Below, in pieces: positions 39,495 to 48,919 of a stretch of 64,000 nucleotides of DNA. The position numbers and the translations under genes were made by a program. A model generated the notes under the pieces. That model was not told the DNA's origin. It saw only the letters and a list, made by a program, of their open reading frames with translations, and did no database searches. How positions within the stretch are numbered: the first letter of the stretch is position 1; each line of letters begins with the position of its first letter. The stretch comes from Acinetobacter larvae (GTDB lineage Bacteria; Pseudomonadota; Gammaproteobacteria; Pseudomonadales; Moraxellaceae), in NCBI RefSeq assembly GCF_001704115.1, contig NZ_CP016895.1, positions 1,612,001-1,676,000 on the forward strand, read 5' to 3'.

Positions 39495-41467
39495 TATTTA
39501 GAGAGTGCACTTGAAGATGAAAAGAAAATTAGAAAAATATTTGGTGCATTGGTGACTATTCATGATCCTGTCGCAACAGTGATGGACATAAGTTCCACTA
39601 TAAGTGGCGTACTTGTTGATGATTCGGAATATGATAATGTGGAAAAAACAGTTAACACTCTTGAATTAATTAAAGCAGATTATATAGGGATTAATGATGA
39701 TCCTTATTATAATGAACAAGAAATTCGGAAGCAAGAAGCAGTGGATTCTATGCTCAACATGTATAATGGAATAGGAGCAGGAATAGGTGGAGCATTACAA
39801 GAAAATTGGGATAAAGACCTATCACCTGAACAGATATTGAGTAAGGAAAGAAGCAAAAAGGCTGCTGAACAAAAAAATATGAACCTCAAGTGGGAGAAAG
39901 AGTATTTTAGTGTTTTGAACAAGGAAGCTTATAATAGCTCTATAGTTAGCTTAAAATCAAAGAAAAAGAAACAAGCAAACTTAGCAGATCATTTAGATCT
40001 TTTGGGTAAGGATTTTCTCGAAACAAATATATTAGATAAACATATTTGTTGTAATATTCAAAAAAACAATATTTTTGATTGTGCATCTTTGCTATCTCAC
40101 CTAGAAACCATTTTAGGGAGTTGTAAAGTATCTGCTAAAATCAATGCTTATATTTCACAGAAAATGTATGATATAAATGATACAAATAATTATATTTTAA
40201 ATGCTATATCATTGAATAATATGTCAACTCGAGAAACAGTTAATGAGGCAGTACAAAATACAAACTCAAATAATATTTTAGGAACTCTAGCAACACAACA
40301 TTTTGCAGATTTATTGAATGGTATAAATTCTTGGTTAGGTAAAATGAGTGAAAGAATTAAGAACACGGTTTTAGTGTTTTTAGAAAAATCATTAATTCAT
40401 ATCAGTGGTTATAAGCCCCCTAAAAATTTTAAAATTCATCCATTGCTTCCCATTACAACAGTAATTGCAACGCAGCAAGAGATTAAAGTATTAAGCTTCA
40501 AACTGAATGCGAAAAATGCTGGTGCACAAAGGACTGCGTTTAATAGGTTTGTAGTAGGGTATTTAAAAAATATAAATAAATTATTAAATGTGAAAAATGA
40601 TATTTCTACACAAACACTATTAAAGATGGTAGATAAACATCCGTATTGGAATGAAGTATATCAACGGTATTTAAGAACAGGTGTTGCCTCTGTACCCGTT
40701 CTAGATATTGATAAAAATACATTGGCGAATATGCCGAAGCAATATTCAGGTATTTACAAAGAGTTTATCAAGCAGTTAACTAAATCTGAAATGAAACTTG
40801 ATAGTGGTGGTCGTGTTAAGGTTGATAATTCAATAGATCCCATTAAAGACAGTAAAATGATGCGTTTTAGTATTGCTAAAACTGGAGTGGGGTGTTTACA
40901 AGTCTGGGCTTTTACTACAATATTTAGTGATAACAGTTTATCAGATGACAATCTTTATGAAAAATCTGGGCGGCGCTTTGCTGCAACTTTAGGCTTATTC
41001 ACAAGCTTTGTTGAATTTTCTACTATGATTTTAAAAACTTTTGATGGACTTTTAACTAAAAGTGCTGCACTTAGAGTTTATAATAATATCGCACTTGAGT
41101 TTGTTGAGGGTATTAGCTTTAAATCTATGATGTGGAGAGGTCTTGGATTAATAGGCGGGTTTGTATTTGGTTTTTATGATATTTATAATGGATATAAAGC
41201 ATATAATAATGGAGAAAAAAATTTCGGATTTTTTTTGGCAGCAAGTGGTTTATTTTTGATGATTGGTAGTTTTTATTTATTTATGGGGGTTCCAATTATA
41301 GGTGTTGTTTTTTTATTTTTAGCAATAACTTATTCTATTGTTGCAAGTGTTATTAGAGATGATAAGTTTATACGATGGACTCGGAGATGTATGATTAGTA
41401 TTGATAATACTATTGAACATTTTAAAAACTTTGATGACCAATGTGATAATTTAAAGGAGTTATATAA

Positions 41468-42406
41468 GTGAAAAGAATACCTGGTATTTACTGTTACCAT
41501 ATATTTAAAAAAGATGTTAAGTTTAGCATTGGTGAAAAAGAGAAGCTATTAACTGGAAGTTCATCTGAATATGATGTTTTTCATAATCATTCAATTTTAA
41601 AGATAAATAATGATTTTTTAGAAGTAATTGATCAAAAATATGCTTGGAATGGCAAGGGTGTTGGAGCCTTTTTAATTATATTAATACTGTCAATGCAATT
41701 TTTATTTTTTATTTTTATTATTTTTTTAAATGCATCTTATGAATTATTGCCAATATGTGGATTTGTTTTTATTTTATTGATTGTAAATTTAATGTGGTTT
41801 GGATGGTATATAAAATCTAAAGAATACACTAAAGATATTTGCTCACCAATTTTATTTAATAGAAATACTCAATACGTATATTTTTATATCAATAAAAATG
41901 AATATCTTGCTATGCCTTGGAAAGATGTTGTTTGGGTAATGTCCTTTACCGATGGTGCAGGTGGAGCACCAATTTATGAAATTCAGGCACATATTGTAGA
42001 AGATGGTTTGGTCAAACAAACCTTCTTGGTTGGGTTCCCCGTGATAAATAAAGCCAAAAACTATGGTTTATGGAATTTTATTTGTCATTATATGCAGCAC
42101 GGTCCTGAACAGCTTTATCCTAAATATAATATTGTTGATAAAAAAAGCAAAGAGTTGATTTACTGTCATCGCTTAGTTGGAGCAAAGGAATCTTATAAAG
42201 AGACTTGGCAAGCCATGCGGGTGATTTATCGGGACAATTTACTATTCCGTATCGTCGCTTTCCCTTTAGATTGTTTTAGCTTTGTTGGTCGTCGAATTAT
42301 ACTCAACCTAAAATCAGTTCCTGTTTGGCCTGAGCAAGTGCGTCGTGAAAATGACTATGATCGTGAACGATCTGAACAAATAGACTATCGAAATAATCAG
42401 ATTTAA
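41468..42406 (+). CDS. DUF6708-type membrane protein, putative T6SS immunity protein
   Basis: This 312-residue protein starts at a GTG overlapping the effector stop (GTGA). Two adjacent hydrophobic helices (about residues 66-115) anchor it in the inner membrane. The flanking soluble parts fit the DUF6708 pattern, with the late PxxCFSFVGRRI and VPVWPEQVRREN segments. Position directly after a pore-type effector and membrane location match an immunity protein that protects the producer. The frame is intact even though the toxin gene is broken. The immunity role is inference. Confidence 0.65.
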   Translation: MKRIPGIYCYHIFKKDVKFSIGEKEKLLTGSSSEYDVFHNHSILKINNDFLEVIDQKYAWNGKGVGAFLIILILSMQFLFFIFIIFLNASYELLPICGFVFILLIVNLMWFGWYIKSKEYTKDICSPILFNRNTQYVYFYINKNEYLAMPWKDVVWVMSFTDGAGGAPIYEIQAHIVEDGLVKQTFLVGFPVINKAKNYGLWNFICHYMQHGPEQLYPKYNIVDKKSKELIYCHRLVGAKESYKETWQAMRVIYRDNLLFRIVAFPLDCFSFVGRRIILNLKSVPVWPEQVRRENDYDRERSEQIDYRNNQI

Positions 42407-42465
42407 CCGTGTTCTGATTTATAGCAGTGGAACAGAGAGAATATAACAAACTGAGTAATTAAATC

Positions 42466-42737
42466 ATGCTAAAAGAAGATTATGAAGGTAGTATGTCGAC
42501 ACTAGGTCAACCATTTGAAATGAGTAAGCCGAATAAAAAGAATGTGAAATCAGTGAAAATGACCCCTATGATTCAACCGGTAAAAAGAGAAATTTAGGAC
42601 CCTTAAATTTTAGTTTTATGGAAGTTTTATCTATGCCTGTTGGCTTAGTGGTCATATCAACGTTGATGCTGGCATTCTTTTGGGGGTGTGGCATATACGA
42701 GTTTAACATCATGGTGATGTATTGGATATATGGTTAA
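42466..42737 (+). pseudogene. Remnant of a second small membrane/immunity-like gene
   Basis: A 43-codon ORF (42466-42597, MLKEDYEGSMSTLGQPFEM...) stops at TAG. An overlapping frame then reads GPLNFSFMEVLSMPVGLVVISTLMLAFFWGCG to 42737 with one membrane helix. Together they look like the first part of one gene after a frameshift, perhaps a DUF6708-like copy, but I cannot confirm the family. The next 200 bp (42738-42937) show only stops and AT-rich sequence. Confidence 0.35.
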
Positions 42738-42937
42738 ATTAACGGTTAAAAAGAATTATATTGGCAAACTCCTTTGGAAAAATATCCGAATTAGTTGATT
42801 ATCATAATACTTTAAAATCTGTCGCACCTCATGTTTGAATTCCTCCTTATATATGCATTCGCTAAATATTAGATGCTAACAAAGAAGGACTAAATAAAGC
42901 CAGCGATAATGTGAAATCATGATTTTAGGATTAATCT

Positions 42938-43356
42938 ATGTTTAAGAGTAAATATTTTATCTTTTTAATCAGTATCTTTTTTTATTTACTGGCTGCAATC
43001 TAGTGTGGGCAACTGAATTTGAGTTTGCGCAAGATAATTTTAATGGTGGTAACCTAGCAATTAATGAAAATAAAGATAAAGCTCTATTATTTTATATTGA
43101 TCGAGAAAAAATTGAATTTGCTAATATTGTAGATGAAAATGGAAATGTAATCGGTCGAGATGTTAAAGAAGAATGGATGAAAAATACTCATCAAAGTTTA
43201 AATCGTATGACGGTTGAAGTCTTATTGGGGGGAAAAGAAATATCAGATAAGTTGGTTTTTAAAGAACAAGCTCAGACAGGACAATGGTGGCAAACTGTAG
43301 ACTTAAATGATCCTAGCCAAAATAATAGACAATTGATCCCTCTGAAGATAATTTAG
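42938..43356 (+). pseudogene. Small lipoprotein gene with a T-tract frameshift and an IS-fused end
   Basis: ATG 42938 reads MFKSKYFIFLISIF..., a lipoprotein-like signal, then stops at 43001. From the T7 tract (42977-42983) the neighbouring frame reads LFTGCNLVWATEFEFAQDN, with a lipobox L-F-T-G-C, and continues to 43356. A single T change restores signal and mature part in one frame. The last codons probably come from an IS end beginning near 43334, so the C terminus is also cut. Similar small secreted proteins occur as T6SS immunity proteins, but no family is recognised. Confidence 0.5.
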
Positions 43357-43379
43357 TTTTAATCTTTGGAGATGTAAAT

Positions 43380-43673
43380 ATGGCTAAACGTTTTAGTCCT
43401 GAATTTAAACAACAAGCAATTGATTACGCCTTAGCGAACTCAAGTGAATCTATAGCAGCAATCGCCAATAAGCTTGGTATTGGTTACTCAACACTTGATA
43501 AATGGGTTCGTCAATCTAGCGAGGCTGGCTCTAGCAAACGTCAGTTTACACCTGAGCAGCAGCGTATTCTGGATTTAGAAAAAGAGAATAAACGTCTCCG
43601 CGAGGCGAATGACATATTAAAAAAAGCGCATGTGTACTTTCTCACCGAGGATGCCAAGAGAAATACACGTTAA
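43380..43673 (+). CDS. IS3-family transposase OrfA
   Basis: This 97-residue OrfA has a helix-turn-helix (SIAAIANKLGIGYSTLDKWVRQ) and coiled coil (LEKENKRLREANDILKKAHVYF). It differs from the other IS3-type OrfAs in the window, so it belongs to a third element type. Its partner orfB is truncated. Confidence 0.88.
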   Translation: MAKRFSPEFKQQAIDYALANSSESIAAIANKLGIGYSTLDKWVRQSSEAGSSKRQFTPEQQRILDLEKENKRLREANDILKKAHVYFLTEDAKRNTR

Positions 43674-43861
43674 TCAAAGGAATAGCACCAAAGATTGTTT
43701 CTGTTACCTCCGCCTGTGATTACATTGGTGTGAGTCGATCAGGCTATTATGCGTGGCTTAAACGAGCTCCTAGGTGTCAGAAACAACTCAATGATTTACA
43801 GTTACTTTACTGGGAGCATCATGCTCGTTTAGGTGCCCCATCATTGGTCTATGACATGTAA
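43674..43861 (+). pseudogene. IS3-family transposase OrfB fragment
   Basis: The -1 frame reads KYTLIKGIAPKIVSVTSACD, then YIGVSRSGYYAWLKRAP and ends at LGAPSLVYDM where the next IS begins. Only the pre-catalytic N-terminal region remains. Confidence 0.8.
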
Positions 43862-43919
43862 TGTGGCTCCGATGTTTTGAACAACTAAAAGTCTTTTTAT
43901 AAGTGATATTCTGCTTTAG

Positions 43920-44723
43920 TTAAGCTACCTGTTTTTGTTTAGGTAACTGGTTATAGTAAAACTCATTCGGTGTTAATTTGTCTAGACTCGAATGAGGTCG
44001 TTTGTGATTATAAAAATCAATGTACAGCTTTAATTGGCATCTTGCATCAGCAACATTGCTGTACGCTTTGAGATAAACCTCCTCATATTTAACACTTCGC
44101 CATAAGCGTTCAACCATGACATTATCTATCCAACGACCTTTGCCATCCATACTGATTTTAATCTCATGTGTTGTAAGAACACTGATAAATGCATCACTGG
44201 TGAATTGACTCCCTTGATCCGTATTAAATATTTCTGGGGCACCATATTTTTGAATAGCTTCATTTAAAGCCTCAATACAAAAATCTGACTCCATGCTAAT
44301 CGATACTCGATGTGCCAACACTTTACGACTGTGCCAGTCTAAAATCGCGCATAAGTACACAAATCCTTTCGCCATTGGGATATAGGTGATGTCGGTTGCC
44401 CAGACCTGATTGCTATGCGTAATTTCAAGCCCCCTAAGTAAATAAGGGTACTTTCGATGAGCCTTATTTGGCTTACTCAAATTAGGCTTGCGATACAGCA
44501 CACGTATCCCCATTTTTTTCATCAGTGTCCGAGTATGACGTCGGCCAATATGATGACCTTCTCCTCGCAATAGATCACGCATCATTCGGCTCCCTGCAAA
44601 GGGGTACATGAGATGTAACTCATCAATACGACGCATCAGCTTTAAATCTGAATCGCTTGTTGGTTTAGGGCGGTAGTAATAGCTACCACGAGAGACCTTC
44701 AGTAACTTGGCTTGCCTAGTCAC
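43920..44723 (-). CDS. IS3-family transposase OrfB (second type)
   Basis: This 267-residue integrase-core protein has the DDE set in VWATDITYIP, FNTDQGSQFTS and MVERLWRSVKYEEVY and the ending NHKRPHSSLDKLTPNEFYY. It lies in the frame next to OrfA, and the frame is open upstream to the OrfA end, so it is probably expressed as OrfAB by frameshifting. The reading frame is intact. Confidence 0.9.
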   Translation of the reverse strand: MTRQAKLLKVSRGSYYYRPKPTSDSDLKLMRRIDELHLMYPFAGSRMMRDLLRGEGHHIGRRHTRTLMKKMGIRVLYRKPNLSKPNKAHRKYPYLLRGLEITHSNQVWATDITYIPMAKGFVYLCAILDWHSRKVLAHRVSISMESDFCIEALNEAIQKYGAPEIFNTDQGSQFTSDAFISVLTTHEIKISMDGKGRWIDNVMVERLWRSVKYEEVYLKAYSNVADARCQLKLYIDFYNHKRPHSSLDKLTPNEFYYNQLPKQKQVA

Positions 44724-44746
44724 TGAAAGCTGCTGTGAATCGTCTA

Positions 44747-45052
44747 TTAACTTTTGTGGTTGAAGCGGCCCAGTTTCTTCAACACACTTTCTAAAAAATC
44801 AATTTCCAAAGCTTGTTCACCAATTTTAGCATGTAGCTTTTTTAAATCGACTTGCGGCTCTGTGTCCTTTTTAGGGTTTGCAAAGGCTTGTGCTGACGCA
44901 GCGATGAGTTGATTCTTCCAGTCTATAATTTGGTTCTGATGAATATCAAAGTCAGCACTTAGCTCAGCAAGTGTTTTTTCACCTTTGATTGCAGCAAGTG
45001 CTACCTTTGCTTTAAAGTCATCTGAATGATTTCTTCTTGGTCTACGCGCCAT
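44747..45052 (-). CDS. IS3-family transposase OrfA (second type)
   Basis: This 101-residue protein starts at MARRPRRNHSDDFKAKVALAA. It has a helix-turn-helix (TLAELSADFDIHQNQIIDWKNQL) and a C-terminal coiled region (LKKLHAKIGEQALEIDFLESVLKKL). It precedes OrfB on the minus strand. Confidence 0.9.
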   Translation of the reverse strand: MARRPRRNHSDDFKAKVALAAIKGEKTLAELSADFDIHQNQIIDWKNQLIAASAQAFANPKKDTEPQVDLKKLHAKIGEQALEIDFLESVLKKLGRFNHKS

Positions 45053-45189
45053 GAAATGCTCCATTTTTAGATGTTTCCCACATCGTTTAGGGGGCAGTTT
45101 ATCACTTATACGTGTTGTTCAAATTTCCTGGGCCACTTCTTATCTAAAAAACTCATAAATCTTTAACTCACTTTAAAAGATAATATGGA

Positions 45190-45216
45190 CCCCCGAAGCT
45201 AATTCAACTTTGGGGG
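45190..45216. terminator. Hairpin between IS elements
   Basis: CCCCCGAAG (45190-45198) pairs with CTTTGGGGG (45208-45216) with one mismatch. It lies just after the stop of the small minus-strand gene at 45233, whose terminator it may be; only weak T-richness follows. Confidence 0.45.
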
Positions 45217-45232
45217 CTATATTACGGTCCTG

Positions 45233-46494
45233 CTAGTAATCTTGAGGTAATAAGATGGTAGTCAATGATCGATCAGCCTCAGTGATAATCCAAATTTTAT
45301 CTTGGCCAAATAAGTAGCTAACCTGAGTTCGATGAAAAACGTTCAACCTTTCAGCATATTTTTGAAAGTTGGCTTATTCGGATTTAAACAATAAGCCACT
45401 ACAGCAGCCATAATATTTACCATGAAATTATTCACAGAACGATGACGCGAATGGTCAAGTTGATGTAAGTTTTTTAACTGATCATTCACCGTTTCTATTA
45501 ATCCTCTTCTGCCAAGCAATTGTTTTTCTTCTTCAGTTCGGAGTGGCTTGTTTTTCATATTCTTACGTGATGGAGTCAATATTTTTAATCCTCTTGCTGC
45601 TAAAGCCTCTGTCTTAGCTTTGCTTAAATAGCCTTTATCTCCTAATAAAATGCCTTTTAATTCTTTGGTTAAAGACTCTAGTACAGCAATATCATGGATA
45701 TTCCCTGATGTTACTTTAATATTAATAATTCACCTAAGTTATTGATAACCATGTGTAATTTAAAACCATAGAACCACCCAGTACTACTTTTTCCACGATT
45801 CGCTAAGCCTTTAAATACGCGGTTTCTTTTAATTCTAAGATTATGACAAACTACAAGTTTGGTTGAATCAATAATACTAATTCCTGTATCAGTTCCTTTA
45901 ACCTGATGAAAAAAGCTACTCAAAGCTTGTAAACAACGTGGCATGATTTCAATAAAACGATTCTAGCTCAGCAGCTTAGGAAATGCTGATTTCCAAAAAG
46001 GGATGACCATGTGGCAGTAAAAATATTTAAAGAATCTAAAACCTGATTGGTGAAATAAGATAACAATTGTCATGATCTCAGATAAACTTAAAGCTGACTT
46101 TTGAACTGGCTTATTTTGCTCAGGAATAAGAGCTTTCTCTAGAGATTCGTTAAATATTTTGCAAAAATCATCCACTTTACAGAATAATTCAGTAATATGA
46201 TCCATAGAAAAGCCTTGTGTTTTAACTTTTGTCTTAAGAACCAATAAGTTACAAACATTAAGGCTTTTTTTCTACTTTTTTTATGTCGAACTCAGGTTAG
46301 CTAGACAAGATTCTTGAGTGAGTCACAAGGGCATCTTCATTGGTTTCTCGATCTGTCTCATTTAGATCACCCCAATCGCCAGTTTGATGACGTTGCAGTA
46401 GGGCTAAAAGGTCTATATTTTTCTTGGTCAGTAGTTCCAAAGCATTGGGCGTAGACATGACTTGGCTCAAAGCGAATAGACATCGCCTTGTCAT
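45233..46494 (-). pseudogene. Small conserved hypothetical gene split by an IS982-family element
   Basis: The upstream part begins MTRRCLFALSQVMSTPNALELL and reads HQTGDWGDLNETDRETNEDALVTHSRILSS. After removing the IS (45321-46297) and one TAGCTA repeat it continues YLFGQDKIWIITEADRSLTTILLPQDY. The restored ~94-residue protein matches a small family common on plasmids and islands (GDWGDL, WIITEADRS-TT-LLP). The function is unknown. Confidence 0.75.
45321..46297 (-). mobile_element. IS982-family insertion sequence, copy 2 (degenerate)
   Basis: This 977-bp element is the inverted counterpart of the copy at 38517-39494, with the same ACCTGAGTTCGA ends and 6-bp duplications TAGCTA (45315-45320, 46298-46303). 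Its transposase is broken: a TAT-to-TAG change near 45963 and a one-base A deletion near 45725 split it in three. It is one base shorter than copy 1, consistent with the deletion. Confidence 0.9.
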
Positions 46495-46554
46495 AGAAAA
46501 TCCTCAAATAAAAATTAATGTTAGAAATGTGCTAGGGTTGCTGTTGTGGTAGAA

Positions 46555-46896
46555 CTAGATCTGAAGGATTTTATGGCGTTCCAATATTGCTGTCGGAACA
46601 TAGATAAGGATACCTTCATTGTCATTCAACAAAATATAGACCTCATACCAGTCCTGTTTTTTGTCGACAAATTCGACCTCGCCTAATTGTAATTTTTCAG
46701 AAAGACTAAAACTTAGTCCAGTGAATGGCTCCAGTAGGTCGGCGTCATGCTCACAAACTACAAACCATCCATGTAGAGTAGCTTGATAGGGTTCAGCATA
46801 TTGCTCAGCAAGAGTATGCATGTGTAAAGCAATACTCCCTCGTATAGAGTCATTCACAACTTTAGTTAATTCAGAGTGCATCTTGATGTACTGCAT
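46555..46896 (-). CDS. Hypothetical protein
   Basis: This 113-residue protein starts at MQYIKMHSELTKVVND with GGAGGA eight bases upstream; the longer frame runs into the neighbouring IS and is rejected. It is acidic, soluble, and has no recognised domain. The IS at 46908 sits just upstream of its ribosome-binding site, so its native promoter is probably displaced. It shares strand and probably origin with the small gene at 45233-46494. Confidence 0.55.
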   Translation of the reverse strand: MQYIKMHSELTKVVNDSIRGSIALHMHTLAEQYAEPYQATLHGWFVVCEHDADLLEPFTGLSFSLSEKLQLGEVEFVDKKQDWYEVYILLNDNEGILIYVPTAILERHKILQI

Positions 46897-46972
46897 TACC
46901 ATCCTCCCTCTCACTGTCAGGATAGTTGTCACCCCCTCTGAAACTAAATTTATGAGGGTAAAGGAGTGACAA

Positions 46973-47455
46973 ATGAAACATATTTCATCTGAACGAAAAA
47001 CGAGTGTCTTAGCTAAATTATTACCACCTTACAATATGACTGTAGCAGCTGTTGCTCAAATGGAAGGTATTTCTGAATCAACCCTTTATAATTGGCGACA
47101 ACAAGCTAAAGCCAAAGGAATTCCTGTGCCAGGTACGAATATTACAACTGAACAATGGCCTGTCGAGGCTCGATTTGCTGTGATCGTTGAAACTGCAACC
47201 ATGAGTGAAGCTGAAATTGCTGAATACTGTCGTAAAAAAGGACTTTATCCTTCTCAACTCATCGAATGGAAAAGTAATTTCTTAGACATACCTGAAAAAG
47301 TCAGTAAAAATGAGCTTAAAAAAGTGAAAAGTGAAAATGCAAAATTAAAAAGAGAACTGATTCGTAAAGAAAAAGCACTAGCTGAGGCGGCAGCGATTCT
47401 GGTTCTTCGAAAAAAGCTCAACGATTATTACGGGGAAGTCGACGAGGACAATTAA
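46973..47455 (+). CDS. IS3-family transposase OrfA (copy 2)
   Basis: The 160-residue product is identical to the OrfA at 27194-27676, with helix-turn-helix, coiled coil and slippery A-AAA-AAG (47410-47416). Confidence 0.9.
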   Translation: MKHISSERKTSVLAKLLPPYNMTVAAVAQMEGISESTLYNWRQQAKAKGIPVPGTNITTEQWPVEARFAVIVETATMSEAEIAEYCRKKGLYPSQLIEWKSNFLDIPEKVSKNELKKVKSENAKLKRELIRKEKALAEAAAILVLRKKLNDYYGEVDEDN

Positions 47456-48486
47456 CGAGTATTGATCATCGCCAGCTAATTATTTTATGGATTGGTGAAG
47501 CAGTAACAGCAGGTGCGCGCTTAAAAATAGCCCTTAAAGAGGTTAATTTAAGTTTACGGACTTGGCGTAGATGGCAGAAATCGAGTGAAGATCGTAGAAC
47601 GACTGTTATCCGCCCAACACCAGTCAACCGATTGAGTATTGAAGAAGAACAACAGATATTAGAGATCTGTCATCAGCCTCGATATGCTGAGCTTCCACCT
47701 TCTCAAATTGTTCCAAGGCTTGCAGATCAAGGCATTTACATCGCCAGTGAGTCTACATTTTATAGAGTGCTTCGACGCCATGGGGAGATTCATCACCGAG
47801 GACGACAGCACAAACCAAGGAACATAAAACCACCGACAACTTTCAAAGCCCACACCTCATGTCAGGTGTGGAGTTGGGATATTACTTGGCTCCCCTCAAA
47901 GGTCCGTGGTCGTTGGTATTACTTGTATCTGATTGAAGATATATTTAGTCGCAAGATTACTGGAGCTGAAGTACATGAAGTTGAGAGTGGTGAGCTTGCG
48001 GCTGAACTCGTTCATCGTACGGTACTGCGTGAGCAATGCTATCGCCAACCATTAATACTGCATGCAGATAATGGGGCTGCAATGAAATCTCAAACTTTAC
48101 AGGTGAAGTTAACGGATTTAAATATCTCGCCTTCACACAGTAGACCGCGGGTGAGTAATGACAATGCCTATGTTGAGTCATTATTTAAGACCTTGAAATA
48201 CGTACCTTATTGGCCATCGTCAGGCTTTGAAAGTTTAGATCAAGCCCGAGTTTGGGTTGACGGTTTTATTCACTGGTATAACGAAGAACATCGTCATAGT
48301 GGTATTAGTTATGTTACGCCATCACAACGGCATAAAGGTGAGGATATTGGGTTATTAGCGCAACGGTCTGAAGTATATCGTATAGCGCGAGAAGCAAAAC
48401 CAGAACGCTGGTCAAAGCAGATTAGAAACTGGCACAGAAAAGATGTTGTTATGCTTAATCCTGAGCGATTAAAAATAGCGGCTTAA
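47410..48486 (+). CDS. IS3-family transposase OrfB (copy 2), via -1 frameshift
   Basis: Identical to the OrfB of copy 1, with the full DDE core (WDITW, LHADNG, NDNAYVES). The -1 frame is open from the slippery site; an internal ATG lies at 47632. Confidence 0.88.
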   Translation, partial: KKAQRLLRGSRRGQLTSIDHRQLIILWIGEAVTAGARLKIALKEVNLSLRTWRRWQKSSEDRRTTVIRPTPVNRLSIEEEQQILEICHQPRYAELPPSQIVPRLADQGIYIASESTFYRVLRRHGEIHHRGRQHKPRNIKPPTTFKAHTSCQVWSWDITWLPSKVRGRWYYLYLIEDIFSRKITGAEVHEVESGELAAELVHRTVLREQCYRQPLILHADNGAAMKSQTLQVKLTDLNISPSHSRPRVSNDNAYVESLFKTLKYVPYWPSSGFESLDQARVWVDGFIHWYNEEHRHSGISYVTPSQRHKGEDIGLLAQRSEVYRIAREAKPERWSKQIRNWHRKDVVMLNPERLKIAA

Positions 48487-48523
48487 AATCAACAAAGGGT
48501 GACAACTACCTTGACATTTACCG

Positions 48524-48842
48524 CCTGAGCCTAACAGGTAATTCAAGAAATAGAAAAATCCCCCCAAGCCTTCCGTTTTCCACGCGCTTTACGCCCGATG
48601 GTCAAGACCGCAGAGGATACATCTGTGTCGTAGATCGAGTGGTAAGCCAGAGTGCTAGTCGTGGTCTGTGGGGAAAGCTGAAATGAGTTGAGGAAAGTAT
48701 TTGCGGTTAGAAAAGACCGCGACTGTTGATAGACCAACGGACTATCAAATAAATGGACCACAAAATAGACCGTAAAATCCGATGGGCTAAAAATCGCAGG
48801 CAACAAAAAACCTCATAAATCAATGATCTACGAGGTTTAATA
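48524..48842. other. Non-coding stretch between IS copy 2 and the tRNA
   Basis: This 319-bp stretch contains the tRNA terminator and several AGACC-type words: AAGACCGC near 48604 and 48713, TAGACCAAC near 48731, TAGACCG near 48762. A further TAGACCGC lies near 49020, before the integrase. I regard the 87-codon minus ORF here as unsupported. The repeats might be integrase arm sites. Confidence 0.4.
48808..48838 (-). terminator. tRNA terminator
   Basis: AAACCTC (48808-48814) pairs with GAGGTTT (48832-48838). On the minus strand a T-run (TTTTTTG) follows, just downstream of the tRNA 3' end. Confidence 0.75.

Positions 48843-48919
<77 letters not shown>

Larger units (their letters stand above)
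37491..41471 (+). pseudogene. VasX-like (BTH_I2691-type) T6SS effector gene split by an IS982-family element
   Basis: The N-terminal 341 codons begin MSNESTPCDFCKRDEGLRVFLNRY, the CxFC...G.p.f..RY signature of the VasX/BTH_I2691 toxin N-terminal region. An IS occupies 38517-39494 with TATTTA repeats at both sides. Removing the IS and one repeat joins GATTATTTA to GAGAGTGCA in frame and restores 998 residues. The last ~200 residues hold several hydrophobic helices (GLIGGFVFGFYDIYNGYKAY, FFLAASGLFLMIGSFYLFMGVPIIGVVFLFLAI), which fits a membrane-permeabilising toxin. The gene lies between a DUF4123 adaptor and a membrane-anchored DUF6708 protein, the usual adaptor-effector-immunity order. Toxin activity is inferred. 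Confidence 0.8.
43334..43861 (+). mobile_element. Truncated IS3-family element (left part only)
   Basis: It contains a complete orfA and only about 60 codons of orfB before being cut at 43861 by another IS. The left end is put at TGATCCCTCTGAAG (43334) by analogy with IS3-family ends and is uncertain. The missing right part is not found beyond 45137. Confidence 0.65.
43862..45137 (-). mobile_element. IS3-family insertion sequence (second type), inserted in the older IS3
   Basis: The ends resemble each other as inverted repeats: TGTGGCTCC...TTTGAACAAC at the left and GTTGTTCAAA...GGGCCACT at the right. The exact outer base is uncertain by 1-2 nt. I could not find a matching target duplication, and the other half of the disrupted IS is absent, so a deletion after insertion is likely. 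Confidence 0.82.
46908..48523 (+). mobile_element. IS3-family insertion sequence, copy 2
   Basis: This 1616-bp element has predicted products identical to those of the element in kdpA (27129-28744), in the same orientation, 19,779 bp away. Its flanks (CTCC left, CCTG right) do not form a target duplication, unlike copy 1. Confidence 0.92.

Noticed and set aside
46908..46932. Longer start for the hypothetical gene at 46555
   Set aside because: The extra codons come from the IS3 end; ATG 46896 has GGAGGA at proper spacing.
27129..48523. Composite transposon formed by the two IS3 copies
   Set aside because: Copy 1 has its own complete target duplication in kdpA, and chromosomal kdpBCD lies directly inside the bracket, so the segment did not arrive as one transposon.
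48543..48806. 87-codon minus-strand ORF between IS copy 2 and the tRNA
   Set aside because: No family similarity, no convincing start signal, and it overlaps the AGACC repeat region; most likely non-coding.
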